Positions 24,185-35,897 of a stretch of DNA of 64,000 nt are shown here, piece by piece. Numbering within the stretch: position 1 is the stretch's first letter; every line of letters starts with the position of its first letter. The DNA is from Nymphaea colorata (lineage: Eukaryota; Streptophyta; Magnoliopsida; Nymphaeales; Nymphaeaceae). The notes under the pieces are model-generated. The model was not told the origin of the DNA. It saw nothing but the letters and a program-made list of their open reading frames with translations, and did no database searches. The position numbers and the translations under genes were made by a program. Location of the stretch: contig NC_045142.1 in the NCBI RefSeq assembly GCF_008831285.2, positions 17,673,354 to 17,737,353 on the forward strand. Direction: 5' to 3'.

Positions 24185-24547
24185 TTGGTATCAGAGCTTT
24201 ACTTTTCGAACTCCAATAAGTGAAATTCGACTTCTGTCGTGCTTGTGCAGATTATACTACCTGCGTATGCATGTATGCATGTGTGTCGTCTGTGTATCAT
24301 GCTCTTTTAAGATCTATTTCCTGAGATGAAAATAAAGCATGCTAGGCTATACTGAGTTGAAGCGTGTAGCATGCTAGTCTTAATTGGTTTTGAAACTATC
24401 TGGTTTCTATATTATGTCGTTCTTCTTTTTTTTCTCTCTGTGTCTGCGAGAGACCGAGACCAGAGCCAAGCCTAAAATTAAGCAAGCATACCCAAGTTAA
24501 GGGCTCTGTCTGAGAGTTCCGACCTACTGTAGATAGTAATTGTAAAC

Positions 24548-24647
24548 NNNNNNNNNNNNNNNNNNNNNNNNNNNNNNNNNNNNNNNNNNNNNNNNNNNNN
24601 NNNNNNNNNNNNNNNNNNNNNNNNNNNNNNNNNNNNNNNNNNNNNNN
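24548..24647. other. Assembly gap of 100 Ns
   Basis: One hundred Ns, probably a placeholder of unknown length. Sequence resumes with AATTGAAACCATATTGC, which already occurred at 23285, so the assembly steps back about 1.26 kb across the gap. The M2 paralogue reads straight through at the equivalent point (about 46637). Confidence 0.98.
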
Positions 24648-25166
24648 AATTGAAACCATATTGCTTACCAGCCTTACTTAACAACGTACTGTCTTGACAC
24701 TTTTAAGTAAACTTAGTAAAGGCGCCATTTTTTGCAAGTGCTGATAAGGCAAACTCAATAGGCAGTATAGGCTACTTTCCCTGGATTGTTCTACAAACGA
24801 TTTACTCCCTGCCAATTTGAATTTATCTGGACTGTCATTGACAATATTGTGTAGGACGTAATGTATGGTATACCCATCTGTTGCATCATCAGCTGATGTA
24901 TACAGCATTACGACATACAAATGAAACCACGGAAGGTGATGAAAGAGTGAATCCTCAGAGCAGGAAGAAAGCTGAACCGAAGGAGTGCGCATGCCGTGAT
25001 TCAGATAATAGGTTTTCCTGACTATTATGACACACGGCACTAAAAGTCCCACAAACCAGATCTTTGCTCAGATGCACATCCATATTGCATTTGTCTGCGT
25101 GCATGTTCCATGCTTTTGTGTGGAGGGAGAGGGAGAGAGAACAGATGATTTAAACTTGGATACCAC
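24648..25166 (+). repeat. Second partial copy of the M end
   Basis: The stretch aligns with 23286-23803 and 45389-45904 but carries more differences than those two show to each other. It leads into the next LTR. No gene is present; antisense frames here simply recur in all three copies. Confidence 0.85.
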
Positions 25167-25544
25167 TGTTGGATAGTGGTCATTTAGCCCTATTTGGATA
25201 TCATGTAACTACAAGGCAGTTACGAGATTAACTTTGAAACCTTATCACGAGATAAAGATTCATCTTTTATCTTGCTCCCTCCTAAAAACTCTTTCACCCT
25301 AACTGCCCGCTGGGCTTTTGGGAAACCTAAGGGGCCGACCTATTTATGCCCAGCAACTCTCTGTTACGGTTTAATCTTGTATTCCCTAGGCCCGTTTGAT
25401 GGCTAGAATATATTTCTGAAAAAAAATTCCAGAAATAAATTTTTGTTATTGAAGAATGGGAAATATTTTCCGTTTTTCCAAAACCAGCTTTTGTTTGTTA
25501 TAGAGGAAATATTTTCTGGAAAAAAAATTCTTCGTTTGGGTGAA

Positions 25545-25735
25545 ATGGTGAGGAAGAACGAGGAAGAAGGAGGAGGGAAGAAGGGAGCCAGGGAGGAAGA
25601 AGAAGGAGGAAGAAGGGAAGGGAGGAGGAGGAAGGAGGAGGAAGAAGAAGGGAGGGGAAGGAAGGAGGACGAAGAAGGAGGAGGAGGAAAAGGGTGAGGG
25701 AAGGGAAGGGAAGAGAGGAAGAAGGAGGAAGAGGG
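25545..25735. repeat. Polypurine (AGG/GAA)n tract
   Basis: About 190 bases are almost pure purine on the plus strand, dominated by GGAGGAAGAAGG words. This strong strand asymmetry produces long but meaningless frames on both strands. Such tracts can form triplex DNA. Confidence 0.9.
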
Positions 25736-25744
25736 CCATCCCCA

Positions 25745-26356
25745 ATGATGGCGACGATGCCAAATACGCCAAATAGATCGTGCTAGCAGCATCAGCAGCA
25801 GCGGCAGCAGTACAAATCACCGACTCCCATCTCTTTTCATCTTCAACGTGCTGATAATGGGGAAAAAATTCAAATGCCGCCGGTAGCTTCTATTGAGAAG
25901 GACCCCAGGGAATACAACGCATCGTCTTTCAGACAAATGCAAACCGATCAAAAAACAAAAACCATCCAAAATAAACCGATGTCGTGAAACTTCGGTAACA
26001 AAAGTGCCAAAAGACATCCAACTACTATTTCCCACATGAATCAACGAAAAGAAAATGCACAGAATCAATTAAGCAAATAACATAGCTGCTAACGACAACC
26101 AGATCCCATGGTGGTCGGATTTCTCGATCCCAGCATCATGCCGAGAAATTCCTCCGCGAACATAAAAATCTAGGGCTTCCACCGAGATGATAACATAAAA
26201 TAAGCAGTTATGGTCATAAGACAGAGCAACACGACCATACCCATAGAGCCATTTGTTCTCTTTGTGGACGGAGAGGCAGAACTTCTGGTGACGGACGACT
26301 GCACCGTAGCTCTCCGGCTTCTGCTCCTCGCTCTTCGCCTTCTGAGCTTTCGCCAT
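25745..26356 (-). pseudogene. TAF2: Captured 5' fragment of TAF2 (TFIID subunit 2)
   Basis: On the minus strand an ATG at 26356 opens MAKAQKAKSEEQKPES, then VVRHQKFCLSVHKENKWLYGYG. This matches the start of plant TAF2 (MAKARKPKxEE..., HQKLxLSI, IxGYTEL). Reading then passes into intron-like sequence. At about 25877-25745 a second piece reads FEFFPHYQHVEDEKRWESV and ICTAAAAADAASTIYLAYL, matching the next TAF2 segment (FEYYPH...AAxAADAA). So the capture holds exon 1, an intron and a decayed part of the following exon. TAF2 is a large, usually single-copy core transcription factor subunit; this piece is a non-functional fragment with stops and frameshifts between the exons. Confidence 0.8.
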
Positions 26357-27073
26357 CCCTTGGTGTGCAAAGAGGAACTCAGTACTGCACCAATGGCACC
26401 ACCGCCATATAACGAGCACCAAAGCCTTCCCCTGGTAACAACAGAGAGAGAGAAATGGGGAAAATGGGAGCAAAACCTCGAACGTGATATGACTCGTGTT
26501 TTTCCTTCTCTTTCTTTTTCTTTGATACCTTTTTCGCCTTTCATCTCTCTTTTTCTGCCGCTTCAATAAAATGAGAACGAGCCAACGGTGGAGGACGAAG
26601 ATGAGAAGAGGAAGACGAAGCAGCAACGTGAGGCAGCGGCGGAGGACGAAGGTGAGAGACGAAGACGAGGGTGCCTGAAGTGAAGAGCCCTAACGGGCAA
26701 AAAAATAATTCCGGAAACATGTTTCCACCTCTCGCGGTGGAAACATTTTTCCAGAAACAAATTTCCAATTCCACCATCAACGGTAAAAAAAAAAAAATTC
26801 ACATTTCATAAAACCGGAAATTTTTAAGAATTTGAAATATATTTCCTAAGCTACAGGAAATTTCCAGCCCGTCAAGCCCTAAAGGAGCCCCTTAGAAGGA
26901 AACCTGTGAACTTTCTTCTTCTCTTCTTCATCTTCTTCTTGCTCTGTTTTTTTTTTTCAACTTGGAGTTAAAGCTGCTTCTTTGCTTGCAATCTGGAGCC
27001 ACTGGTGAACATACTATGCATGTGACGACTTGCTACAGGCCTCTGTTCCGCTGCTACTTCAATTGATCCAACA

Positions 27074-29062
27074 TTGGTATCGGAGCTTTACTTGTCAAAC
27101 TCCAATAAGTGAAATTTGACTTCTGTGGTGCCTGTGCAGATTATACTAACTGTGTATGCATGTGTGTCATCTGTGTATCATGTGTGTATCATGCTGTTTC
27201 AAGATCTATGTCCTGAAAATAAAGCTTGCTAGGCTATACTGAGTTGAAGCGTGAAGCATGCTAGTCTTAATTGGTTTTGAAACTATTTGGTTTCTATATT
27301 ATGTCGTTCTTCTTTTTTTTCTCTCTGTGTCTGCGAGAGACCGAGACCAGAGCCGAGCCTAAAATTGAGCAAGCATATCCAAGTTAAGGGCACTGTCAGA
27401 GAGTTCCGAACCTACTGTAGGTAGTAATTTTAAACCAGAACCTTCGTAGGAGGCCTGTCCAAAGGACACACCATTGCTAAAGTAGACTGATACAGAGGCA
27501 GTTCAGCACCTCAGACGACAGAGAATGAGCTTGCTCTGCTCGACATACAATTGAATACTAAGGGAAAGAGGGAAGAGAAGGGACTTTACATGAAGAAATT
27601 AACTTTGCTCCCTCTTCCATTGGACCCCAAATGACTGTTTTCTTAATCCTAGACCTCCCTGCTCCAGCCTTCTTCTGCCTACTAGCGTCAAGTTGTTTTC
27701 GTCACCCTCCCTTTCCAGGGACACGCAGAGACGTGTGCGAAGGCTCAGTCTGTGCTAGGTGGTCGTCCCTTTTTCCTCTTTTTTATCTTCTTCCAGTGTC
27801 GACCCTGACCCACCCAGAAGGCCTGATGGCATAAGGCGCATAGTCTGCCTTCTTCCTCGCCCTGTCAAGAAGAGAAGATTTAGCATGCTTCGGTAAGTTT
27901 TTTTCTTCTTTTGTAACAACCCAAGACTGCTGCTTCCATAGCACCTACTGCTTGTCGGAGGCAGTTTCTGTCTCGCGGTAGCAGCAGGGGACACTCTCTA
28001 GCCATCCTCCTTACAGTGGCATTGAATATTCTACCCTCTAGCAGGCTGAAAAAAAGTCGATTGTCGCCATGGATACCCTCAGAATTTGGCTGGAAAACAC
28101 CGCCCAAACCCCAGTTTCTATCGAAATCACCAGGCAGCCACCACATCCGAAGAAAACTTCAATGGCATGACCTCAGGCTGCGTTAGGATTTGCCAATAGC
28201 AGGCACGGCTTCGTTCTGCCGACCATCTAACTCAGACCCCAGTCACCAGCAACCACCAAAGAGGATCAATATGAGACCATGGCCTCGATCGGTCGCTGGT
28301 TGGACGAAGCCAGGCAGGTTGCCTCCTACCTCCCCGAGAGCCACCGGGTACAGTGGAAGTGGAAGAGGGGAGGAGACTTGCCGCAAGTTTTCACCGCACC
28401 GGTAGAAAGGCCTTCCTCATGGTGGTGGTGAGAAAACACGGCAGTGGCAGTGGCAGTGGCGGGGGCGCGGGGGACAAATCATAGCAGAGCTCTTGCGAGA
28501 GGAGAGAGATGCTCTCGAGAGGAGAGAGAATGGAACAGAGAAACGTGGGAAAATCACGACGGAGGGTTTGTATACAAAAATTTGAAAATTACAGAATCAG
28601 TCCACTATTTTTGCACCCTTTTCAAAACGGCTGTCATACTTTTAACAAATTTATGACACAGCGTTTTTACTAAAAACTTCTTCAAAAAGAGGCTTTAGAA
28701 AGTTAATTTCAGTAAAAACCCAGGATTTTATATGATATTGCTTAGAGATACCCTCAGATTTATTGTAAATTTTTGAAAGAGGGTTCCAGGAAATTCTTTT
28801 GCAATATCTGCGCAAAACCGAGATTTTATGTACAATTACGTACTGGTACCCTTAGGCTTATTAAAAATTGTTGAAAAAATGTTCTGAATATAAATTTGAA
28901 AAGCAATGGGAAATTCACGTTCTAAATTTAAGTTTAAATTTGAAATTTTTGTGGGTGCTTTAGAATATTGTTGGAGATCTCCTCATATGATATTCTTTTG
29001 TTGTTCTTCTTTTATTGTTCTTTACTTGCCATGAAAATTAATTTAAAAATGACATCAAGAGT
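27074..29062 (+). other. Copia leader and unassigned GC-richer segment, R1
   Basis: The primer-site leader (27074-27440) is followed by about 1.1 kb of higher-GC sequence (27440-28560) that is not typical copia leader. It contains many short frames and looks like untranslated or first-exon sequence of an unknown host gene. R2 carries the same segment (46640-48960), with one Mutator-like insertion and about 280 bp more near 48640-48920. AT-rich sequence then leads to gag. I could not identify the captured or rearranged source. Confidence 0.5.
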
Positions 29063-29519
29063 GAGAGCATCAAAATTAGCAAAGACTAAGAAATTAAATT
29101 GAACAAACTTCCATGCATGGAAACATAAGATCATGTTGGCCTTGACTCTTGAAAGGCTGGTTTATGTAGTCAACGAGCCCTTTCTCATTTTAGGAGACAA
29201 ATCTTCAGTTGAGGAAAGAAGCGCATATAAGTCCTTTACAATGATGACTTGATAGCTAAAACCAACATGTTAGCCTTCATGGAAGGTAATTTGATCATGG
29301 TATTTGAGGATTGTCCAATGGCCAAAGAAATGTTTGACACTTTCTCACTTAAATACAACACCATTACTACGATGCACCTACAATTGCTAGTAGAACAATA
29401 CAATTCGTATAAAATAAAGGAGTCAGACAATGTAGTATACCATGTTAACAAGATGTTGGTCATGGCTAAAGATATAGCTGTAGTGAGAAATGTCATATCT
29501 GACAACATGCCGATCAGCA
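29063..29519 (+). pseudogene. gag: Copia gag relic, R1
   Basis: The frame reads KLN..NFHAWKHKIMLAL, then after frameshifts MLAFMEGNLIMVFEDC, MAKEMFDTFS and VNKMLVMAKDI. This is the gag (UBN2-type) capsid region of Ty1/copia. It is broken by a stop-creating change near 29245 and ends abruptly at the join to the integrase relic. Confidence 0.8.
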
Positions 29520-29534
29520 CAATTCGAACAGCAA

Positions 29535-32500
29535 CACACAATGCATAGAACACCACAATAGAATGGTATTGCTGAGAGGTGTAACAGAACTCTCTTGAAC
29601 ATGGTGAAATCCATGTTGGCGGGTGCACAATTACCAAAAGAATTTTAGGGTGAAGCTGTGTTAACAGCTCAACCGCTCCTAATGAGAGATAGACTAGCGT
29701 AAAACCATATCTAAGACATCTGAAGAGATGAGGATCTATAGCACACATGAAAATTTTAGATCCATAAATAGATAAACTAGATAACAGATCAGTAATATGT
29801 GTGTTTATTGGATATCTAAAAGGATCTAAAGGTTACAGTCGTCATTGGGACTTATAGGAAGTAGAAATGTAGAGTTCTTAGAAAAATAGCCTGCTAATAA
29901 ACCGACTGGAGAACAGTTTGGTAACAAACCAACTAAGCATAAAACGTCTGAGGAACAGTCTAGTAATGAATCGATTAAAGATTAGTTAGGTAATAAACCA
30001 ACTGATCCAACTAGTTCGTCATTTCAGACTTTGTTAGGTCATAAAAGAGCTAGAGCTCCTTCTTCATATTTAATCAATTACTATATATATCTTGCGGATG
30101 AGTTATACTATTTAGCATATACTGACTAAATATCTGACAATCTGACATATGACGAATTCATAAACTCGCATGAATCGTCAGATTGGTTAAATGCTATGGA
30201 TAAGGAAATTGAATTCATAAAAAAGAATAAAGACTCAGAATTAGTAGATCTTCCTAATAATAAAATACTCATTGTATGCAAACGGGTACTAACTAAGTCA
30301 CCGGGGTGCGTCTTTTGGGCCCCCGCACCCGCGTCGACACGATGCTGGTGCCGGTACGGGTGCGGGTGCGACCCAGATTCGCACCCGACTACCATTTTGC
30401 AGGTGGCACTTTCCTTCTTCTTCCTTGCTGCCCACTCCAACATCATCTCATTCACCACCGGAATCGTCAATCCCAAACCCTCATTTCCAGCTTCTTCCAC
30501 CCCCAGATCTCCTCCCAGCTCCTCCTCTTGAGCTCCACCATTTCCCTCCTCTGCTCCACCATGAAACACATGGTCAGAAACCCAAACTGGCGTTCCAGCC
30601 ACCTGCCGAAAGATGCATTCAATTCTCTAGCCGGTTCTCCCACCGACGACCGTGCCCCCTTCTATAAGATCTGCCATTCTGCAAAGAGAGAGAGAGAGAG
30701 GGAGCGGCGCTTGTTGAAACTTGAAAAGAGGAGGAAGAAGACCACGGCATAAGATTGGGGCTAGGGTTAGCTACTTAAAATTGTCGTTCCTTATAAGCCC
30801 TCCAACTTTTTAGCATTTACCCAATAAAAGCCATTCTTATGAAACCCACTGATTTCAATGGCAATACTGATCTCGGATCAAATCCGAGTCTACCCAACTT
30901 AGCCTTAATCCCCATAAAATTATCCAATGCTTCATTAATTGCTCAGCACTGGTTTGGTTAGTGGCTTGAGTTACACTTGTCTTGTTAAATTGTTAATGCA
31001 GGGTCATCATTATTAATATATATTATGTTATTAAAATAAAATAATAATAATAATAATAAATACTCTCGCCGCACCTAAATTTTTTAAGATGTGGTGCACC
31101 GGCACCAACACCCGCACCCCTCATTTTGGTGACATAGGGTACTAAGGAGGAAGTATAAAGCTAATGGATCAGTCGAAAAATTCAAATTAAGACTTGTGGT
31201 GAAAGATTTTTCCCAAAAGGAATAAATTGATTACTAAGAAACCTACTCGTCGGTTGCAAAGTTTGCATCAATTAGAATAATTTTGGCTATCGCAGTATTT
31301 TTGACTTGGATATTTGTCAAATGGATGTGAAAACTGCTTTTCTAAATGGTGAGTTAAAGGAAACCATACATATTACCCAACCACAAGAGTATATCATCAA
31401 AGAAAAAGATGACAAAGTGTACAAGCTGAATAAATCATTGTACGGATTAAAGCAATCACCAAAATAGTGGTATTTTGCTTTTCACAAAACAGTTACAAAA
31501 CTTGGGTTTGTTGCAAACCAGCTAGACCATTGTGTACATGTCTAGAAAAGTGAAAGCCTTTTTTGTATTCAATCATTATATGTCGATGACATCTTATTAA
31601 CAGGAAATGATAATGACATGATATTCAAAACAAAGACTTATTGAACAATAACTTTGAAATAAAATACTTGGATGAAGCATCGTATATATTAGGAATAAAG
31701 ATCACTCGAGATAAAAACTCGAGAATTCTAAGTTTAAGCCAAGAACGATATATTGATAATATATTAAAGAAATTACGAACGGTAGACTGTAAATCAATTG
31801 GGACTCAAATTGCTATGGAGCAAATTTAAGTATGAGTGATTGTCCTGGTGAAGGACAACAAAAATTAAATGTTTCATATGCACAAGTTGTTGGCAGATTG
31901 ATGTATTTAATACTTTGTACCAGACCAGACATGTGATTTCCTTTCGGTCTGGTAAGCCGTTATCAAAGCAATCATGGTTGGCCTCACTGGCAAGCAATTA
32001 AAAGAATTTTTCAGTACATTAAAGAAATGAAAGGACTGAAATTGTCCTATCAAGCCGATGAGCTAACTCTAGTTGGCTATTCCAACGCTGATTTTATAGG
32101 TTGCAAAGGTGGTAGTACGTCTAGCTCTAAATATGTATTCCTCTTTGGAGGTGGAGCGATAGCCCGGTCCTGTAAGAAACAGGGACGTGTTGCTCAGTAC
32201 AATCAAGAAGCAGAGTATGTAGCATATAATGTTGCAACTGCTTTTGCTATCTAGATAAATCGGTTTTTGAAAGACTTGAAATTAGATCTTGAGCATGAAT
32301 CAGTTCAACTGTACTGTGATAATCAGGCAGCAATATCCCTTACAAAAAGTGAAGTTGTTAGTTCAAAAACTAAACATATAATGGGGAAATACCATTATGT
32401 TCTCGAAATGATTGAGAAAATTGAAATCTCAGTTGATTATATGTCTAACAATGATATGGTAGCTGATCCTTTAGCTAAGAAAATATCTGAATACTTGTTT

Positions 32501-32539
32501 TCAAAACATGCAGCCCATATGGGATTAAGATATATTTAA
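29535..32539 (+). pseudogene. pol: Copia pol relics (integrase end, reverse transcriptase, RNase H), R1
   Basis: An integrase C-terminal segment (HNGIAERCNRTLLNMVKSML) is followed by reverse transcriptase from about 30180 (WLNAMDKEIEFIKKN). The RT is interrupted by the 844-bp element at 30293-31136 and resumes with KTAFLNGELKE and the active-site motif YVDD at 31579-31590. RNase H follows (LYCDNQAAISL near 32309, ADPLAKKI near 32464). Multiple stops and frameshifts include a TAG after SPK near 31467. It cannot make a functional polyprotein. Confidence 0.85.
30293..31136 (-). mobile_element. Mutator-like non-autonomous element inside copia R1 (844 bp)
   Basis: It is flanked by a perfect 9-bp repeat GGGTACTAA (30284-30292, 31137-31145). 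R2 has the single unoccupied version GGGTGCTAA at 50687-50695. The ends TAAGTCACCGGGGTG and CATTTTGGTGACATA are inverse repeats. The interior begins and ends with CACCCGCACCC-type repeats, has an (AAT)n tract at about 31035-31060, and contains CT-rich, first-exon-like sequence. The same family, inverted, sits at 47664-48542. Nine-base duplications suggest Mutator-like elements. Confidence 0.85.
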
Positions 32540-32703
32540 AGTGTTGCGAAGGAAAAACTATTGAATGGAAAACATCGCTGTAAACTTTGAACAAAGTTTA
32601 AGTTACGATGGACAAACCAATTATGAAAAACCATCCAACTGATCCAACAAGAAAACTCACACATAGTGGAAGCAAACTGGCGGTCTCATGGCCAAGTGGC
32701 AGA

Positions 32704-33119
32704 TGTCGGATAGTGGCCATTGAGCCGTATATGGATCTCTCGTAACTACAAGGTAGTTACGAGACAAGATTAACTTTGAAACGTTATCACGTAGATAAAG
32801 ATTCAACTTTATCTTGCTCCTTCCTAAAAACTCTCTCACCCTAACCGCCCTCTGGGCTAAGGGGATGGCCTATTTATGCCCAGCAACTCTCTGTCTTAGG
32901 GTTTAATATCTTGGTCGATTTCCCTAAAGGAGCCCCTTAGAAGGAAACCCGTGAACTTTCTTCTTTCTCTTCTTCTTCTTCTTCTTGCTCTGTTTTTTTT
33001 TTTCAACTTGTAGTTGTTGCTGCTTCTTTGCTTGCAATCTGGAACCGCTGGTGAACATACTACCCATCCGACGACTTGCTATGGGTCTCCGTTCCATTGC
33101 TACTTCAATTGATCCAACA
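32704..33119 (+). repeat. Copia 3' LTR of R1, followed by another primer site
   Basis: Begins TGTCGGATAG and ends GATCCAACA (416 bp). Unusually for a 3' LTR, it is followed by TTGGTATCAGAG and about 100 bases matching copia leader, so a further internal region once lay to the right. Confidence 0.85.
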
Positions 33120-33131
33120 TTGGTATCAGAG

Positions 33132-35857
33132 TTTTAGTTGTCAAACTCCAATAAGTGAAATTCGACTTTTGTGGTGCCTATGCAGATTATATTTGCCAAA
33201 GGACAAGTCATCTCGAAATTTAGTGTTTTGCATAGAAGAAAGTGAACCTACAGATAAGGGCAGAACTATGTTGCCCAACAAAAAGAGAAAAGGAAAGAAT
33301 AGATGCCTTCAATAATATTCTCTCTCCTCCACTCTCTTCACAAGAAGCATAGCATAACTACCAAGGCAAGGGATGCAAAAGAACGGCATGTCTCATGTGG
33401 ACACTAATTGTTTTGGAGAGTTGAGGTTGAGTAGAGAAGTGGGTACCCAATACCTGGCCCGACTCGGGCTCGGGCTCACACCGGGTGAGCCCGATAAATT
33501 TTTTTTATATTTATTTTATTAATTTATATATATAATTTTATTAAGAGTAATTGTATTTATATATTATTTTATATAAAATATTTTTTTAATTTAATCGGTC
33601 GGGTTCGGGCTTTAATGGTCGGACCGGCCCAGTTTTCGAGTGTCGGGCCAGCTCGAGCCTGGCCCCTTATCAGGCCGGGCCGGCCCGATGCCCAAACTTA
33701 TACATCATCACTGCTCTAGGTAGTGACATTCAATCACTGACTTGATGATAAAATGGTGAAGTCTCTTCAATTATTGAAGATGAAATTGAAATTAAAAGAA
33801 ATTGACCTAGTGTAAACGACAAAAATGCTTCTTTGCTAAAAGCAGGTGAAACACTGGCTCTGTTTTAGCTAGTGTAAACAAAGGCAATGTTGAATTTCTT
33901 TAACAAGTTATTTGTTATATGTTAGGCCCCAACATGAGGCAGCATATTTAAAATAAGTCAAAAATGTGTACTCTTTAACGTGGAGTTGGAATTAATTTTT
34001 ACTCTTAAATTTGAAGGCTGAATCGCCTCTGAAGAGACCCAAAAAAATGTAAGAATTAATAATTTCACAAAAAATAATTGAAAACTTAAAAAATATTAAA
34101 ATATGCATTTTAAAATAGCTGAAATTTAGCACATGACACTCTCAATCGGCTGCCCAATTGAATCCGCCATCAATTCGATATGAATTAGCTGATTCTCTGT
34201 ATGGCATATTCCTTACGCTTCCTCTGTCTGTTCGATTGGAATTTTAGCATGACACGAATTTTGTGAAAGGTGTTTGATTGTTTAATATATATATATATAT
34301 CGGAGTCAAGCTCACCTGAGCCGGCCCAACACTTAATTTTTGGGCTGGGTACCGAGTATCCATCAATACCGAGTAGCACACTTAATTATATATAGTCCTT
34401 AGAATTTGAGTACTGCTGATTTCATACAAACTCTTCCTCTCCAACAAATTCTACCTTTTCTCAACGTAAAGAAAAAAAATCAATTAGTAAACTTAAGTGC
34501 GGATCTTAAGTCTCACTTAAGATTCATAGTTTGATGAACCATGAATTTTACGATAAATTTTTTGTCACTTCAAAATCTATTGACCAATCGTCCATACGTT
34601 TTGGCTTTATAAATGCAAAAATTGTTGTCAAATATAAGACTGGGCATCAGGCTGGCCTGGCTCCTTACTACAGCCCAGCATGGTTAAAATAAAAAAATAC
34701 AGTTTTTGATATAAAATAATTTATAAATATAATTAAACATAACAAAATATATATAATTACATATATAAATTAAAAAAATAATTAAAAATAAGTTATGGGA
34801 GTCAAGCTCACCTGGGTCGGCCCGACACTTAATTTTTGGGCCGAGTACCAAGTATCCATCAATTCCCAGCTGATGCCCACCCTTACTCGAACAATTTGAA
34901 GGGAGAGTGTGGCGTAGTCGCTTGGACCAATGAGGACTTGCAAGATGCTAAACACCAATTGGATTTCTTTAGGCGTCAACTCTAGACAACAGACACAAGA
35001 AAACTAAGATAGCTTGTAAACTTAATTGAAGAACAGGGTGGGTGCATGTCTCAATCTCTCAAAGAATTTTGATCTGACAAATTAAATATGTGTACGTTCT
35101 GATAAGGAATCAAGGAAGCCTTTACACAGTATGGCGTCACTTATCGTGCGTCATTTACATGACATGAGTTCATTACCAATTCAAAAATGATCATGCAAAA
35201 GCGGGAGAGTACTACGTCCTGACAACAACAGGAATGACTATCAGTGTATCTACAGCAGAAAAATCAGATGGAAAACGAGGGAGGTGTTTTACCTCTTTTT
35301 CTTGGGTTTAAGATTGCTTCGGAACTTGAATTGGTTAGTTATGTTACATGCGTCAAATTAGACGGGAAGGCTGAATTTACATTCTCACACATGTAGGCCG
35401 TGCAGCCTGTAGATTGGATCCACTCTTACGCATGGCCAGAAATTCTTTGACCGTAAACCAGACATTGCAGTTATGACACCTTGAAATTTGAGCATTGGAG
35501 ACTAGGGACAAAACCCAGACCTTTTAAATGTGACATTTGAAGTGTTTTTTTTTTTTAAATATAACCGTACAAATATGACCTTAAGGATTGGTGGATGCAA
35601 AATGTGTATTAAGTTGACCATTTTTTTGGGTTTTAGCAGTGTTTTTATAGCAAGCAAAAAAGAATAGCTCTCATAGCATCTACATTTTGATCCTAGAAAA
35701 ATCAACATTCTTCATAAAAAACAACTAGATTCAAAGCATTTTTATGTTAAAATAGTTTTTATAAATATATTAGGATGTTTATATTTCATTTACAACAACT
35801 TTTTAGCAAAAAATTAAGGGGTCTGGTTTTTGTTTCCGACCTAAGTGTTTAGTTTTT

Positions 35858-35897
<40 letters not shown>

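Larger units (their letters stand above)
18442..24547 (+). repeat. Segmental duplication M1 (nearly identical to 40611-46637)
   Basis: From the shared GCACCAAATTGCTTCACATGG onward, this 6.1-kb stretch matches M2 with rare mismatches. In one 120-base line compared by eye (18961-19080 against 41121-41240) I counted one mismatch. The match ends exactly at the assembly gap. No gene is visible inside. It contains a short element tail near 19392-19528 (GGCGGAGGCAGG to CTCTCCGCCC), a hAT-like MITE at 20162, another ACGAGTCGAG-rich stretch at about 22780-23160, and a copia LTR at its right end. Confidence 0.9.
25389..26878. mobile_element. PIF/Harbinger-like insertion in an LTR, carrying a TAF2 gene fragment
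   Basis: The ends are GGCCCGTTTGATGGCTAGAA (25389) and TTCCAGCCCGTCAAGCC (ending 26878), an imperfect inverted repeat related to the element at 5191. CTA is duplicated (25386-25388, 26879-26881). The unoccupied LTR paralogue has one CTA at 32924-32926 within TTTCCCTAAAGGAGCC. The interior contains a polypurine block, an antisense host gene fragment (25745-26356) and a second AT-rich arm. There is no transposase. The 3-bp duplication and ends support PIF/Harbinger, but the terminal repeats are degenerate. Confidence 0.75.
25167..33119 (+). mobile_element. Decayed Ty1/copia retrotransposon copy R1 (LTR-internal-LTR)
   Basis: The 5' LTR begins at 25167 and, split by a 1.49-kb insertion, ends at 27073 (TCCAACA). 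A mutated primer site TTGGTATCGGAGC follows. Next come about 2 kb of unassigned leader, a gag relic (29063-29519), an integrase C-terminal relic (29535-29700), RT/RNase H relics (30050-32539, split by a Mutator-like element), and the 3' LTR 32704-33119. Gag is joined directly to the integrase end, so the zinc knuckle, protease and integrase catalytic core are gone. R2 shares the same join, so the deletion predates the block duplication. No flanking target repeat is seen. Confidence 0.85.

Noticed and set aside
25403-25820. Long overlapping frames on both strands (for example 25403-25792 minus)
   Set aside because: Produced by the polypurine/polypyrimidine repeat; the translation is P/S/F or E/G/R runs only. 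The small TAF2-matching part is reported separately.
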